A stretch of DNA of 64,000 bases. Origin: Arthrobacter sp. Leaf141 (lineage in GTDB: Bacteria > Actinomycetota > Actinomycetes > Actinomycetales > Micrococcaceae). The DNA is taken from NCBI RefSeq assembly GCF_001424565.1, contig NZ_LMOL01000004.1, positions 87,078-151,077 on the forward strand, in the 5' to 3' direction. The notes below the pieces were generated by a model, which was not told the DNA's origin, did not search any database, and worked only from the letters and a program-made list of their open reading frames with translations. Below, one piece after another: positions 23,848 through 33,078 of the stretch; within the stretch, counting starts at the first letter, position 1, and every line of letters begins with the position of its first letter. The position numbers and the translations under genes are program-made.

Positions 23848-25926
23848 ATGAGCGCCGCTGTTACCGCCGAGGCGCCCGTCCGGCGGCGCTCCGGCGGTAA
23901 CGGCGCCGTGGCCGGGGTCCTGGCCGGCGCGCTGGCCCTGTGCGCAGCGCTCGCGTTGATCGACCTCACCCAGGGCACCGCGGCCGTTGGTCCGGTGGAA
24001 CTCTGGAACGTGTTCCTGGGCTCGGCGGACCAGGATTCGGCAGCCGTGGTGATGGCCTCGCGGCTCCCGCGGATGCTGGCAGGCATCGTTGTGGGCCTGG
24101 CCCTGGGCGTGGCCGGCGCCGCCCTGCAGTCCATCAGCCGCAACGTCCTGGCCTCGCCGGACACCCTGGCGGTCAACGCCGGCGCCTACTTTGCCCTGGG
24201 CATCGCCTCCGTCACCGGCTTCACCCTCCCGCTGCTGGCATCCTCTGCAGTGGCTTTTGTTGGCGGCCTGGCAGCCGCCGCAGTGGTCCTGGGCCTCTCG
24301 GGGCTGGGAACCGGTGCGCTGCGGCTGGTCCTGGCCGGCAGCGCCCTGGCCCTGGGCCTCGGCTCCATGACGTCCGCCCTGCTCCTGCTGTATCCGCAGG
24401 CCACCGAAGGCCTCTACCAGTGGGGCCAGGGCAGCATCAGCCAGGGCGGCACCTCCGGCGTGGTCCAGGTGGCGCCGCTGCTGGTGATCGGCCTGGCCGG
24501 GCTGCTCCTGCTGGGCCGGCGCATGGACGCGCTGGGCCTGGGGGACGACGCCGCCAGGAGCCTGGGCGTCAACGTCCGGTCCACGCGGGTTGGTGCAGTC
24601 CTGCTCGCCGTCCTCCTGTCGGCCGCGGCCGTTACCCTGGCCGGGCCCATCGGCTTTGTGGGGCTCTGCGCACCTGCCCTGGTCCGGCCCCTGGCCAACC
24701 GAGTCCAGCGGCTGGGCCGGGCTGTTTTTTTCCTGCCCCTTGCCGGCCTGATGGGCGCCAACCTGATCCTCGCCTCGGACGTTGCGCTCCGCGCGGTGGT
24801 GGGCGCCGATGCATCGGTGCGGGTGCCCACGGGCGTCATCACCTCGCTGGTGGGGGCCGTGTTCCTGATCGTCCTGGCTTTCCGGGCCAAGGACTCCGGG
24901 TCCGTGACCCCTACGGACCACCACCCCCTGCCGCCGCGCTGGCGGTACCTGCTGACGGTTGCCGTCCTGGCTGCTGTGGCCCTGGCTGTGCTGGCAGGCT
25001 CCCTGCTGCTGGGCGATGCCAAGCTGCTGCTCGGGGATGTCCTGAACTGGCTGGCGGGGGAGAGCGGCAAAGTGGTGGGCTTTGTCCTGGATACCCGGGC
25101 GCCCCGTGTGGCCGCAGCCATGGCCGCGGGAGCGGCCCTGGCCCTGGCGGGAACGCTGATCCAGTCCATCACCCGCAACCCGCTGGCCGAACCCGGGTTG
25201 CTCGGGGTCTCCGGCGGTGCCGGACTGGCCGCCGTCCTGGTGGTCTCCACCGTTCCCCTGGTCAGCCCATGGGGAATTTCCCTGGCGGCGCTGGCCGGGG
25301 CGGCGCTCGCGGCGGCCCTGGTGTTCGGGCTGGCAGCCCGGGGCGGCTACCAGCAGAACCGGCTGGTGCTGATCGGGGTGGGCGTCTCCGCCGGCACCCA
25401 GGCCTTGGTCAGCCTCGTGATTGTGCTGACGGATCCGTTCAACGCCACCAAGGCCCTCACCTGGCTGGCCGGTTCCACCTACGGCCGCACCTTCCTGGAC
25501 GTCCTTCCCCTGGCCGCCGGGCTGTTGGTCTTTGTGCCGATGACGGCGTTCCGGCACCGTGAACTGGACATCCTGAGCCTGGACGAGGACACCCCGCGGC
25601 TGCTGGGCGTCCCGCTGGCACGCGCCCGGCTGCTGTTCCTGGTGGTCAGCGTGATCCTCACGGCGCTGTCCATTGCGGCGGTGGGGGCCGTGGGGTTCGT
25701 GGGGCTGATCGCGCCGCACGCCGCCCGGGCCCTGGTGGGCCGGCGCCACACGCGGGTCCTGCCCACGGCGATCCTGCTGGGCGCCATCCTGGTGGGAGCC
25801 GCGGACGTGCTGGGCCGGACCGTCATTGCCCCCGCCCAACTGGGCGCCGGGCTGCTCACTGCCGTACTGGGCACGCCGTACTTCATCTGGCTGCTGTGGC
25901 GCTCGCGGGCCCGGCAGGCCGGCTGA
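23848..25926 (+). CDS. fused FecCD-type iron-siderophore ABC permease
   Basis: At 692 residues, this contains two complete FecCD permease domains in tandem (about 25-350 and 360-690). Both carry the family segment: RLPRMLAGIVVGLALGVAGA with QSISRNVLASPDTLAVNAG in the first, and RAPRVAAAMAAGAALALAGT with QSITRNPLAEPGLLGVSGG in the second. In most systems two separate proteins (for example FepD and FepG) fill these roles. Start at 23848, following the binding-protein stop by 4 bases; the frame opens further upstream inside that gene. A strong hairpin ends the operon. Confidence 0.92.
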   Translation: MSAAVTAEAPVRRRSGGNGAVAGVLAGALALCAALALIDLTQGTAAVGPVELWNVFLGSADQDSAAVVMASRLPRMLAGIVVGLALGVAGAALQSISRNVLASPDTLAVNAGAYFALGIASVTGFTLPLLASSAVAFVGGLAAAAVVLGLSGLGTGALRLVLAGSALALGLGSMTSALLLLYPQATEGLYQWGQGSISQGGTSGVVQVAPLLVIGLAGLLLLGRRMDALGLGDDAARSLGVNVRSTRVGAVLLAVLLSAAAVTLAGPIGFVGLCAPALVRPLANRVQRLGRAVFFLPLAGLMGANLILASDVALRAVVGADASVRVPTGVITSLVGAVFLIVLAFRAKDSGSVTPTDHHPLPPRWRYLLTVAVLAAVALAVLAGSLLLGDAKLLLGDVLNWLAGESGKVVGFVLDTRAPRVAAAMAAGAALALAGTLIQSITRNPLAEPGLLGVSGGAGLAAVLVVSTVPLVSPWGISLAALAGAALAAALVFGLAARGGYQQNRLVLIGVGVSAGTQALVSLVIVLTDPFNATKALTWLAGSTYGRTFLDVLPLAAGLLVFVPMTAFRHRELDILSLDEDTPRLLGVPLARARLLFLVVSVILTALSIAAVGAVGFVGLIAPHAARALVGRRHTRVLPTAILLGAILVGAADVLGRTVIAPAQLGAGLLTAVLGTPYFIWLLWRSRARQAG

Positions 25927-25947
25927 CGACGCCGGAAAAATCCGGCC

Positions 25948-25985
25948 ATGGCCGGGGTGGGTGCTGCGGCACCCGCCCCGGCCAT
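25948..25985 (+). terminator. intrinsic hairpin terminator after the iron operon
   Basis: A 17-bp stem (ATGGCCGGGGTGGGTGC with its complement, one G-U pair) closes a 4-base TGCG loop 21 bases after the permease stop. Confidence 0.87.
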
Positions 25986-26030
25986 TTCCGTTTCCGGGGC
26001 TGCCGTCGTCGGACGTTTCGCCAACTTTCT

Positions 26031-26057
26031 GTAAACACTTGATGCCCATTAGACAAC
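26031..26057 (+). promoter_or_regulatory. shared operator/promoter element, copy 2 (ureohydrolase operon)
   Basis: Reads GTAAACACTTGATGCC and continues CATTAGACAAC, matching the minus-strand copy at 21214-21240 in 21 of 27 positions. A candidate -10 (TATGAT) lies at 26065-26070. The element is about 57 bases before the ureohydrolase start. Confidence 0.7.
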
Positions 26058-26114
26058 TGTGGCGTATGATGGCAATCACATCAGTCCCCAACTCCGCGAA
26101 GGAGAGCCCCTCCC

Positions 26115-27179
26115 ATGGAAGAGCTGCGCATCGAAGCCAACGGCAACCTTGGCCCCATCGATTCATCCCGAATTCCCCGCTACGCCGGCGCCGCGACCTA
26201 TGCCCGGCTGCCGCGGCTGGACCAGGTGGCCAAGGCTGATGTCACCGTTGTGGGTGTTCCCTTCGACTCCGGCGTCTCCTACCGCCCCGGTGCCCGGTTC
26301 GGCGCCAACCACGTCCGCGAGGCCAGCCGGCTGCTGCGCCCGTACAACCCGGCGTGGGACGTCAGCCCCTTCGAAAACATACAGGTGGCGGACGCCGGCG
26401 ACATGGCCGTCAACCCCTTCAACATCAACGAGGCCATCGAAACGGTCCAGCAGAACGCGCTCGACCTCACCGCCGGCGGCAGCAAGCTCGTCACCCTGGG
26501 CGGGGACCACACCATCGCCCTGCCCCTGCTGCGCGCGGCTGCCGAACGCGCCGGCGGGCCCATCGCCATGCTGCACTTCGATGCGCACCTGGACACCTGG
26601 GACACCTACTTCGGCGCCGAATACACCCACGGCACCCCGTTCCGCCGCGCCGTGGAGGAAGGCATCCTGGACACGGAAGCCATCAGCCACATCGGCACCC
26701 GCGGACCCCTCTACGGCAAAAAGGACCTCGACGACGACCACCGCTTCGGCTTCGGCATCGTCACCTCTGCAGACGTCTACTACCAGGGTGTCCTGGAAAC
26801 GGTGGCCAAGGTCCGCGACCGGATCGGCAACCGCCCGCTCTACATCTCGGTGGACATCGACGTCCTGGACCCCGCACACGCCCCCGGCACCGGAACACCC
26901 GAGGCCGGCGGCATCACCAGCCGGGAGCTCCTGGAAATCATCCGCGGCTTCCGCGGCATGAACCTGGTGGGCGCGGACGTTGTCGAGGTCGCCCCGGCGT
27001 ACGACCACGCCGAAATCACCGGCGTGGCCGCAAGCCACGTGGCTTTCGAGCTGGTGACCCTGATGGCGGACAACGCCGTGGCCGGCAACCGGTTCGGCGC
27101 GGAATCCGGTTACGCGGCCCAGGCGCTTGGCCGCGAACCCCGCCAGCCTGCCGGCTTCGCTGCAGCCGGCAAGGAGTAA
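26115..27179 (+). CDS. ureohydrolase family enzyme (agmatinase or guanidinobutyrase-like)
   Basis: This 354-residue protein has all dinuclear-manganese motifs of the arginase/agmatinase fold: [18 protein letters not shown], and [25 protein letters not shown] precedes the ATG. It hydrolyses a guanidino compound to an amine plus urea. The N-terminal region ([20 protein letters not shown], then LLRPYNP) fits the agmatinase/guanidinobutyrase subgroup rather than arginase. It is in an operon, 4 bases ahead of a ThDP-dependent decarboxylase-like gene, which favours 4-guanidinobutyrate; agmatine or guanidinopropionate remain possible. Confidence 0.88.
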   Translation: MEELRIEANGNLGPIDSSRIPRYAGAATYARLPRLDQVAKADVTVVGVPFDSGVSYRPGARFGANHVREASRLLRPYNPAWDVSPFENIQVADAGDMAVNPFNINEAIETVQQNALDLTAGGSKLVTLGGDHTIALPLLRAAAERAGGPIAMLHFDAHLDTWDTYFGAEYTHGTPFRRAVEEGILDTEAISHIGTRGPLYGKKDLDDDHRFGFGIVTSADVYYQGVLETVAKVRDRIGNRPLYISVDIDVLDPAHAPGTGTPEAGGITSRELLEIIRGFRGMNLVGADVVEVAPAYDHAEITGVAASHVAFELVTLMADNAVAGNRFGAESGYAAQALGREPRQPAGFAAAGKE

Positions 27180-27183
27180 GGCA

Positions 27184-28929
27184 ATGGCCGACGCCGGATC
27201 CACGCTTCCAGCCGCAGGTTCAACCCCCGCCGGGGTACCAGCCGCTGTGGCGGCTGACGCTGCCGGCGTGCCACCCGGTCCGGTGCGCAACGGCGGTGAC
27301 CTGGTGGTGGAAACCCTCGAAGCGTTGGGCGCCAAAACCGTCTTTGGCATCCCGGGCCAGCACGCGCTGGGCCTGTTTGATGCCATGGGCCGCGGCAACC
27401 TGCACTTCGTTTCGTCCCGAGTGGAGAACAACTCGGCGTTCGCCGCCGACGGCTACTCCCGCGCCACCGGCGAGGTGGGGGTCCTGTTCCTCTCCACCGG
27501 GCCCGGCGCGCTGACGTCACTTGCCGGGCTCCAGGAGGCATACGCCACCGGAGTGCCCATGGTGGTTGTCGCCAGCCAGATTCCGTTGGAAGGGCTCGGC
27601 GCCCGCCGCAAGGGCATGCTGCACCAGCTCGATGACCAGAAGGCCTCAGCAGCCAACGTCACCAAAAGCCAGCGGCTGATCCAGCACGCGTCAGGCATCC
27701 CGTCCGCCATCCAGGATGCCTGGACCGAGGCGATCTCCTCCCCCCAGGGTCCGGTGTGGTTGGAAATCCCGCAGAACGTGCTGCTGGACCCCATCATGGT
27801 GCCGCCTGTGGAGGACGCATTGGCACTGGCAGCCGACAACCCGCCCCGCGTGGAGCTGGTCCGGGAAGCCGTTAAATGGCTGGAAGCTGCGGAACGGCCG
27901 GCCATCATCGCCGGCGGCGGGACGCGCCGCGGTCGGGCCGAGGCCACGCTGCTGTCCCTCGCCGAAAAACTGCAGGCTCCGGTGATCTGCACGCCGGGCG
28001 GCAACGGCGCCTTCCCCTGGAACCATGACTTGTCGCTGCAGTCCTGGATCGAGGACCGGCACATGACCGACGTGCTGGAGGATGCCGATGTCCTGGTGGT
28101 CATCGGCTCATCGCTGGGCGAGGTCACCTCCAACTACTTCACGTTCGCGCCGCGGGGCCGGATCATCCAGATCGACGCGGAACCCCGGGTCCTGGAGTCC
28201 AACCGGCCCGGCCTGGGCATCCGGGCGGACGCCGGCCAGGCGCTGTCCGCCCTGGACGCCGCCTTCGACGCCGGTCGGTCCGTACCGGCAAACTGGCACG
28301 GCGCAACTCCGGCGTCGGTGGTGAAGGACGCGCTGGCCAACGTGCGGGCCCGGCTCGAATCCCAGGACCTGGCCAAGGAACTGGGGTTTATGGCCGGTAT
28401 CCGGGAGGCTGTCCCCGCGGACATGCAAACGTTCTGGGACATGACCATCTCCGCCTACTGGGGCTGGAGCTGCTGGGATGCGCGCGAGGGCCAGTTCCAC
28501 TCCGCGCAGGGCGCGGGCGGACTGGGCTATGGCTTCCCGGCGGCAATCGGCGGCGCCGTGGGCCTGCAGACGCTGGGCCGGCCCGCACGGGTCCTGGCGG
28601 TATCCGGCGACGGCTCCTCGATGTACTCCATTTCCGAGCTGGCCACCGCCAAGCAGCACAACGTGCCGGTCACCTGGTTGATTGTCGACGACGGCGGCTA
28701 CGGCATCCTGCGCGAGTACATGGTGGGTGCATTCGGCCAGGCCACGGCCACCGAGCTGGCCCGGCCGGACTTCGTCAAACTCGCCGAAGCGTTCGGCGTC
28801 CCGGCCCGGCGGGTTGCCCCCGGGGATGTGGGGGACGCGCTGAAGGCATCCTTCGCCGGGGACGGGCCCAACGTCGTTGTGGTTGAAACCCTGCTGAAGA
28901 TGTTCGCCCCGACGCACCTGGGCGACTGA
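27184..28929 (+). CDS. thiamine diphosphate-dependent enzyme (acetolactate synthase-like; possible 2-ketoarginine decarboxylase)
   Basis: This 581-residue ThDP enzyme has three domains: an N-terminal PYR domain (KTVFGIPGQHALGLFDAMG, catalytic Glu in SRVENNSAFAADGYSRATG), a central domain (AIIAGGGTRRGRAEATLLSL), and a C-terminal PP domain with GDGSSMYSISELATAK. The metal-ligand Asn of the PP motif is Asp here (IVDDGGYG). Start at 27184 with AAGGAG upstream; coupled to the ureohydrolase gene by a 4-base gap. Known partner pairing is AruI-type 2-ketoarginine decarboxylase with guanidinobutyrase, so that reaction is the favoured inference. Confidence 0.82.
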   Translation: MADAGSTLPAAGSTPAGVPAAVAADAAGVPPGPVRNGGDLVVETLEALGAKTVFGIPGQHALGLFDAMGRGNLHFVSSRVENNSAFAADGYSRATGEVGVLFLSTGPGALTSLAGLQEAYATGVPMVVVASQIPLEGLGARRKGMLHQLDDQKASAANVTKSQRLIQHASGIPSAIQDAWTEAISSPQGPVWLEIPQNVLLDPIMVPPVEDALALAADNPPRVELVREAVKWLEAAERPAIIAGGGTRRGRAEATLLSLAEKLQAPVICTPGGNGAFPWNHDLSLQSWIEDRHMTDVLEDADVLVVIGSSLGEVTSNYFTFAPRGRIIQIDAEPRVLESNRPGLGIRADAGQALSALDAAFDAGRSVPANWHGATPASVVKDALANVRARLESQDLAKELGFMAGIREAVPADMQTFWDMTISAYWGWSCWDAREGQFHSAQGAGGLGYGFPAAIGGAVGLQTLGRPARVLAVSGDGSSMYSISELATAKQHNVPVTWLIVDDGGYGILREYMVGAFGQATATELARPDFVKLAEAFGVPARRVAPGDVGDALKASFAGDGPNVVVVETLLKMFAPTHLGD

Positions 28930-28944
28930 CGCTCCCCACCACCC

Positions 28945-28979
28945 CCGCAGGACCCTTGCCGATGGCAGGGGTCCTGCGG
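28945..28979. terminator. intrinsic hairpin terminator after ThDP enzyme
   Basis: CCGCAGGACCCTTGCC pairs with its complement (16 bp, one G-U pair) around a 3-base GAT loop, 16 bases after the stop. Confidence 0.87.
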
Positions 28980-29013
28980 CATTTCCGGGGTAGCCCACAA
29001 TGATAGTTTCCCA

Positions 29014-29041
29014 AAGCAACCAAATTAAGATATGGTTGCTT
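29014..29041. promoter_or_regulatory. candidate MarR operator for the efflux operon
   Basis: AAGCAACC and GGTTGCTT form a perfect 8-bp inverted repeat with a 12-base spacer, and the right arm continues into TTGCTTGAGGCAA. It lies 30-57 bases before the marR start. The core GTTGCTT is the same as in the marR/MFS region at 12474-12530. Confidence 0.62.
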
Positions 29042-29070
29042 GAGGCAAACAACTAGGGAGTAATCGAGTC

Positions 29071-29544
29071 ATGGCTGTAGCTCCGGACACGGCAGCGGAT
29101 CTGGTGTACCAGATCTTCGACCTCCAGCGGGCCGTGCGCTGCATCGCCACCGCCAACGTGCGGGGGCAGGAAACCGGCGTCGCGCTCCAGGGCGTCCTGC
29201 GATTTGTGGGGGAGGGGGAATCCCGGGCCACGCGGCTTGCCGAGCGGCTGGGCGTCAGCGCCCCGGTCCTTAGCCGGCATATCGCCGACCTCGAAGACCA
29301 CGGCTTTGTGGTGCGCAGGCCGGATCCCGACGATGGGCGGGCCCAGCTTGTGGCGCTCACCCCGCAGGGGGCGGACAAGCTCCGGCACATCGAGGAGCAA
29401 CGGGCAGCAGCGCTGCAGGACCTCCTGCGTGACTGGAGCGAGGAAGACGCCGGCACCACGGCCACCACCTTGCACAAACTCACACAATCACTGAAGAACT
29501 CAGCCCGGGCAACGGCGGCCGGCACCACCATCAACACCCTTTAG
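29071..29544 (+). CDS. MarR-family transcriptional regulator
   Basis: This 157-residue protein has helix-turn-helix LGVSAPVLSRHIADLEDHGF and wing PDPDDGRAQLVALTPQG, typical MarR features. Its downstream neighbour 10 bases on is a DHA2 efflux pump, so it is probably its repressor and autoregulates through the palindrome at 29014. It is distinct from the MarR protein at 11952. Confidence 0.9.
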   Translation: MAVAPDTAADLVYQIFDLQRAVRCIATANVRGQETGVALQGVLRFVGEGESRATRLAERLGVSAPVLSRHIADLEDHGFVVRRPDPDDGRAQLVALTPQGADKLRHIEEQRAAALQDLLRDWSEEDAGTTATTLHKLTQSLKNSARATAAGTTINTL

Positions 29545-29554
29545 GAGCAGATCC

Positions 29555-31192
29555 ATGGCAAGCCAAACTGCCACCCAGACCAAACCGGCGGGCCAGCCGC
29601 CGTCGCCTGCCGGAGCAACCGAAGCCGCGCCGGAAATGACGCACCGGCAGATCATGGAGGCCCTCACCGGCCTCCTCGCCGCGTTCTTCACCGCGATCCT
29701 CAGCAGCACCATCGTGGCCAACGCGCTGCCCACCATCATGTCCGACCTGCACGGCACCCAGACGGACTTCGCCTGGGTCATCACCGCAGCACTGCTGGCC
29801 AACGCCGCCACCACCCCCATCTGGGGCAAGCTTGCAGACCTTTTCAACAAGAAGGTCCTGGTCCAGCTCAGCATCATCATCTTCGTTGCCGGTTCCGTGA
29901 TGGCCGGCCTCTCGCAGACCATTCCGCTGCTGCTGGGCGCCCGCGTCATCCAGGGTGTGGCGATGGGTGGCCTGACCGCCCTGGCGCAGGCCATCATCGG
30001 CACCATGATCCCGCCGCGCAACCGCGGCAAATACTCCGGCTACATGGGCGCCGTGATGGCCGTTGGCACCGCCGGTGGCCCGCTGCTGGGCGGATTCATC
30101 GTGGACAGCCCGCTGGGCTGGCGCTGGACCTTCTTCGTCTGCGTGCCGCTCGCCGTCGTCGCCCTGATCCTGCTGCAGGTCACCCTCAAGATCAACCACG
30201 TCCGCCGGCACGCCAGGATCGACTGGCTCGGCTCCATCCTGCTGACCTCGGGCGTCAGCCTGCTCCTGATCTGGGTTTCCTTCGCCGGCAAGGCGGACTA
30301 CTACGACTGGTTCTCCTGGCAGTCGGCCCTGATGGTGGGCGGCGGCGTGCTCCTGCTGGCCCTGCTGGTCCTGGTTGAATCCAAGGTGGAACAGCCCATC
30401 ATCCCGCTCAAGATCATCTCTGAGCGGACCACCGCGCTGGCCATCATCGCCTCCGTGGCTGTTGGTGTGGCAATGTTCGGCTCCTCCACCTTCTTGGGCC
30501 AGTACTTCCAGGTGGCCCGCGGTGCCACCCCCACCGAAGCCGGCCTCCTGACCCTGCCCATGATCGCGGGCAACCTGATCGGTTCCGTGGCTTCGGGCCT
30601 GCTCATCAGCCGCACCGGCAAATGGAAGGGCTTCCTGGTAGCCGGATCCATCCTCCTGATCGGCGGCCTGGGCCTGGCCGGGACCATGGACCACACCACC
30701 GAACTCTGGCACGCAGGCGTCTTCACCGCCGTCCTGGGCCTGGGCCTCGGCATGCTGATGCAGAACCTGGTCCTGGCTGTGCAGAACACCGTCCGCGCCT
30801 CGGACATCGGAACGGCAAGCGCCTCCGTGGCCTTCTTCCGCTCCGTCGGCGGCGCCATCGGCGTCTCGGTGCTGGGCGCGGTCCTGGCCAACCGGGTCAG
30901 CGAACTCGCCTCCCAGGGACTGGCCGCGGCCGGCATCCCGGTGGCCGGCGGCGGCGCCGGCAGCAGCCTGGACCTGGCCCACATGCCCGAACCGGTCCGC
31001 GAGATCATGCGGGCGGCCTACGGCGACGCCACGGCCGAGGTCTTCCTGATCTCCGCCGGCGTCACGGTGCTGGCGCTGCTCTCCGTGCTGTTCATCAAGG
31101 AGAAGCCGCTCCGCCGCACCGTGGACATCCAGCCGGATGCCACCGCCAAGGATTCGGGCACAACGCCGGAACCCGCCGCAGCAAAGCACTGA
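29555..31192 (+). CDS. DHA2-family MFS multidrug efflux transporter (EmrB/QacA-like)
   Basis: This 545-residue protein has about 14 membrane helices. DHA2 signatures are LDSTIVANALPTIMSDL-like (visible as SSTIVANALPTIMSDLHG), WVITAALLANAATTPIWGKL, and the antiporter motif C GGLTALAQAIIGTMIPPR. RBS AGGAG. Same-strand operon with MarR. Substrate unknown; expected to export hydrophobic drugs using the proton gradient. Confidence 0.9.
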   Translation: MASQTATQTKPAGQPPSPAGATEAAPEMTHRQIMEALTGLLAAFFTAILSSTIVANALPTIMSDLHGTQTDFAWVITAALLANAATTPIWGKLADLFNKKVLVQLSIIIFVAGSVMAGLSQTIPLLLGARVIQGVAMGGLTALAQAIIGTMIPPRNRGKYSGYMGAVMAVGTAGGPLLGGFIVDSPLGWRWTFFVCVPLAVVALILLQVTLKINHVRRHARIDWLGSILLTSGVSLLLIWVSFAGKADYYDWFSWQSALMVGGGVLLLALLVLVESKVEQPIIPLKIISERTTALAIIASVAVGVAMFGSSTFLGQYFQVARGATPTEAGLLTLPMIAGNLIGSVASGLLISRTGKWKGFLVAGSILLIGGLGLAGTMDHTTELWHAGVFTAVLGLGLGMLMQNLVLAVQNTVRASDIGTASASVAFFRSVGGAIGVSVLGAVLANRVSELASQGLAAAGIPVAGGGAGSSLDLAHMPEPVREIMRAAYGDATAEVFLISAGVTVLALLSVLFIKEKPLRRTVDIQPDATAKDSGTTPEPAAAKH

Positions 31193-31222
31193 CCGCACGC
31201 GGGGGTACTCCCGTCGGATGAT

Positions 31223-31252
31223 CTTTCCCGGGGCGGTTCCGCCCCGGGAAAG
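31223..31252. terminator. intrinsic hairpin terminator
   Basis: A 14-bp stem CTTTCCCGGGGCGG with its complement, with a very short loop, followed by AGTTTCG, 30 bases after the efflux gene. Confidence 0.85.
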
Positions 31253-31344
31253 AGTTTCGTAGAGTGGGAAGGCTAAGGATGTCAGCCCCGGCTGCTACTA
31301 CTTAAGCCTCCTGCTTTTCACATTCTTCCTAAGGACCCGTGGGC

Positions 31345-33078
31345 ATGCTCCTCACCCTCATACGGCGGTTTTCCAAGCCATACACGCCGTATCTTGTGGC
31401 CGTCATTGTATTCCAGCTGGCGTCCACCATGGCTGCCCTGTACCTTCCCAGCCTGAACGCCCAGATCATCGATGAGGGCGTCACCCGCGGGGACACCGAC
31501 TTCATCTGGCGGACCGGCGCCGTGATGCTCGCCGTAGCCTTTGTGCAGGTTGGCACCGCCATCGCCGGCGTGTACTTCGGGTCCAAAACGGCCATGGCAA
31601 TCGGCCGCGACCTGCGCCGGGCCGTGTTCCGCAAGGTCACCAGCTTCTCCGCCAAGGACGTCAGCACCTTCGGCGCGCCCACGCTGATCACCCGCGGCAC
31701 CAATGACGTCCAGCAGGTCCAGATGCTGGTGCTGATGGGCCTGAACTTCATGGTGGCCACCCCCATCATGTGCATCGGCGGCATCATCATGGCATTGCGT
31801 GAGGACCTCAACCTGTCCTGGCTGGTGTGGGTCGCAGTACCGCTCCTCACAGTGGTGGTGGGCTACCTGGTGGTCCGGCTGATGCCGCTGTTCCGCTCCA
31901 TGCAGAAGAAGATCGACCGGATCAACGCTGTGCTGCGCGAACAGATCATCGGTATCCGCGTGGTCCGCGCCTTCGTCCGCGAACCCTACGAAACGGAGCG
32001 CTTCGGGGCAGCCAACAAGGAGCTCACCGACGTTTCCCTGAAAATCGGCGCCTTGTTTGTGCTGATGTTCCCCGCCATCGGCATGATCCTGCACCTGTCC
32101 ACCGCCGCTGTCCTGTGGTTCGGTGGCCAGCGGGTGGACTCCGGCGATATGCAGGTGGGCGCCCTCACAGCCTTCCTGCAGTACCTGCTCCAGATCCTCG
32201 TCGCGGTGATGATGGGCACGTTCATGGCCATGATGATCCCGCGCGCCTCCGTGTGCGCGGACCGCATCGGCGAGGTGCTCGATGTCGAACCCTCCATCCA
32301 CGATCCCGAACGTCCGGAAGCCCCGGCAGCGCTGGAAGGTGTGGTGGAGTACCGCAACGTCACCTTCGCCTACCCCGGTGCCGAGTCGCCCGTGTTGAGC
32401 AACGTCAGCTTCACCGCCTGGCCCGGCCAGACCATCGCCATCATCGGCTCCACCGGCTCCGGCAAGAGCTCCCTGCTGTCCCTCCTGCCCCGCCTCTACG
32501 ACGCCGGCGAGGGCGAGGTGCTCCTGGACGGGGTGCCCGTCAGTGCCCTGGACCGGGAGGAAATCACCAAGCGGGTGGCCCTCGTCCCGCAGCGGCCCTA
32601 CCTCTTCTCCGGAACCATCGAGCACAACCTGCGCTTCGGCAAGACCGAAGCCACGGACCAGGAGCTGTGGGACGCGCTGCGCGTGGCCCAGGGCGAATCG
32701 TTTGTGCAGGAGAAAAAGAACGGGCTGGACGCCAGGATCTCCCAGGGCGGAACCAACGTTTCCGGCGGCCAGCGCCAACGGCTGTGCATCGCCCGGGCCC
32801 TGGTCACCAAACCCAGGGTCTACCTCTTTGACGATTCCTTCTCCGCACTGGACGTGGCAACGGATGCGCGGCTCCGCGCAGCCTTGAAACAGACCACCGC
32901 GGACGCCACGGTCATCATCGTCGCCCAGCGGATCTCCACCATCACCGAAGCGGACCAGATCCTGGTCCTGGACAACGGCCGGATTGTGGACCGCGGCACG
33001 CACGAGGAACTCCTGGAAACCTCACCCACCTACCAGGAAATTGTTGAATCCCAGCTGAGCGTGGAGGAAATGGCATGA
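31345..33078 (+). CDS. ABC exporter subunit A (half-transporter, degenerate Walker B)
   Basis: This 577-residue half-transporter has a six-helix exporter domain (about 1-310) and an ATPase domain with Walker A GSTGSGKSS, a canonical VSGGQRQ signature, and Walker B YLFDDSFSALD, where the catalytic Glu is replaced by Asp. I place the start at the ATG at 31345; AAGGA lies 9 bases upstream, while the GTG at 31339 would have too short a spacing. It is coupled to the next gene (ATGA overlap), which supplies the second half of a heterodimer. Confidence 0.88.
   Translation: MLLTLIRRFSKPYTPYLVAVIVFQLASTMAALYLPSLNAQIIDEGVTRGDTDFIWRTGAVMLAVAFVQVGTAIAGVYFGSKTAMAIGRDLRRAVFRKVTSFSAKDVSTFGAPTLITRGTNDVQQVQMLVLMGLNFMVATPIMCIGGIIMALREDLNLSWLVWVAVPLLTVVVGYLVVRLMPLFRSMQKKIDRINAVLREQIIGIRVVRAFVREPYETERFGAANKELTDVSLKIGALFVLMFPAIGMILHLSTAAVLWFGGQRVDSGDMQVGALTAFLQYLLQILVAVMMGTFMAMMIPRASVCADRIGEVLDVEPSIHDPERPEAPAALEGVVEYRNVTFAYPGAESPVLSNVSFTAWPGQTIAIIGSTGSGKSSLLSLLPRLYDAGEGEVLLDGVPVSALDREEITKRVALVPQRPYLFSGTIEHNLRFGKTEATDQELWDALRVAQGESFVQEKKNGLDARISQGGTNVSGGQRQRLCIARALVTKPRVYLFDDSFSALDVATDARLRAALKQTTADATVIIVAQRISTITEADQILVLDNGRIVDRGTHEELLETSPTYQEIVESQLSVEEMA

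Noticed and set aside
24000..25500. Frame-3 coding in the permease interior (540-codon plus frame)
   Set aside because: Shifted-frame shadow; Arg/Pro/Gly-rich and fully overlapped by two permease domains.
23833..26166. 777-codon minus-strand frame opposite the iron permease
   Set aside because: Shadow of the permease gene; Gln/Gly/His-rich composition without domain features.
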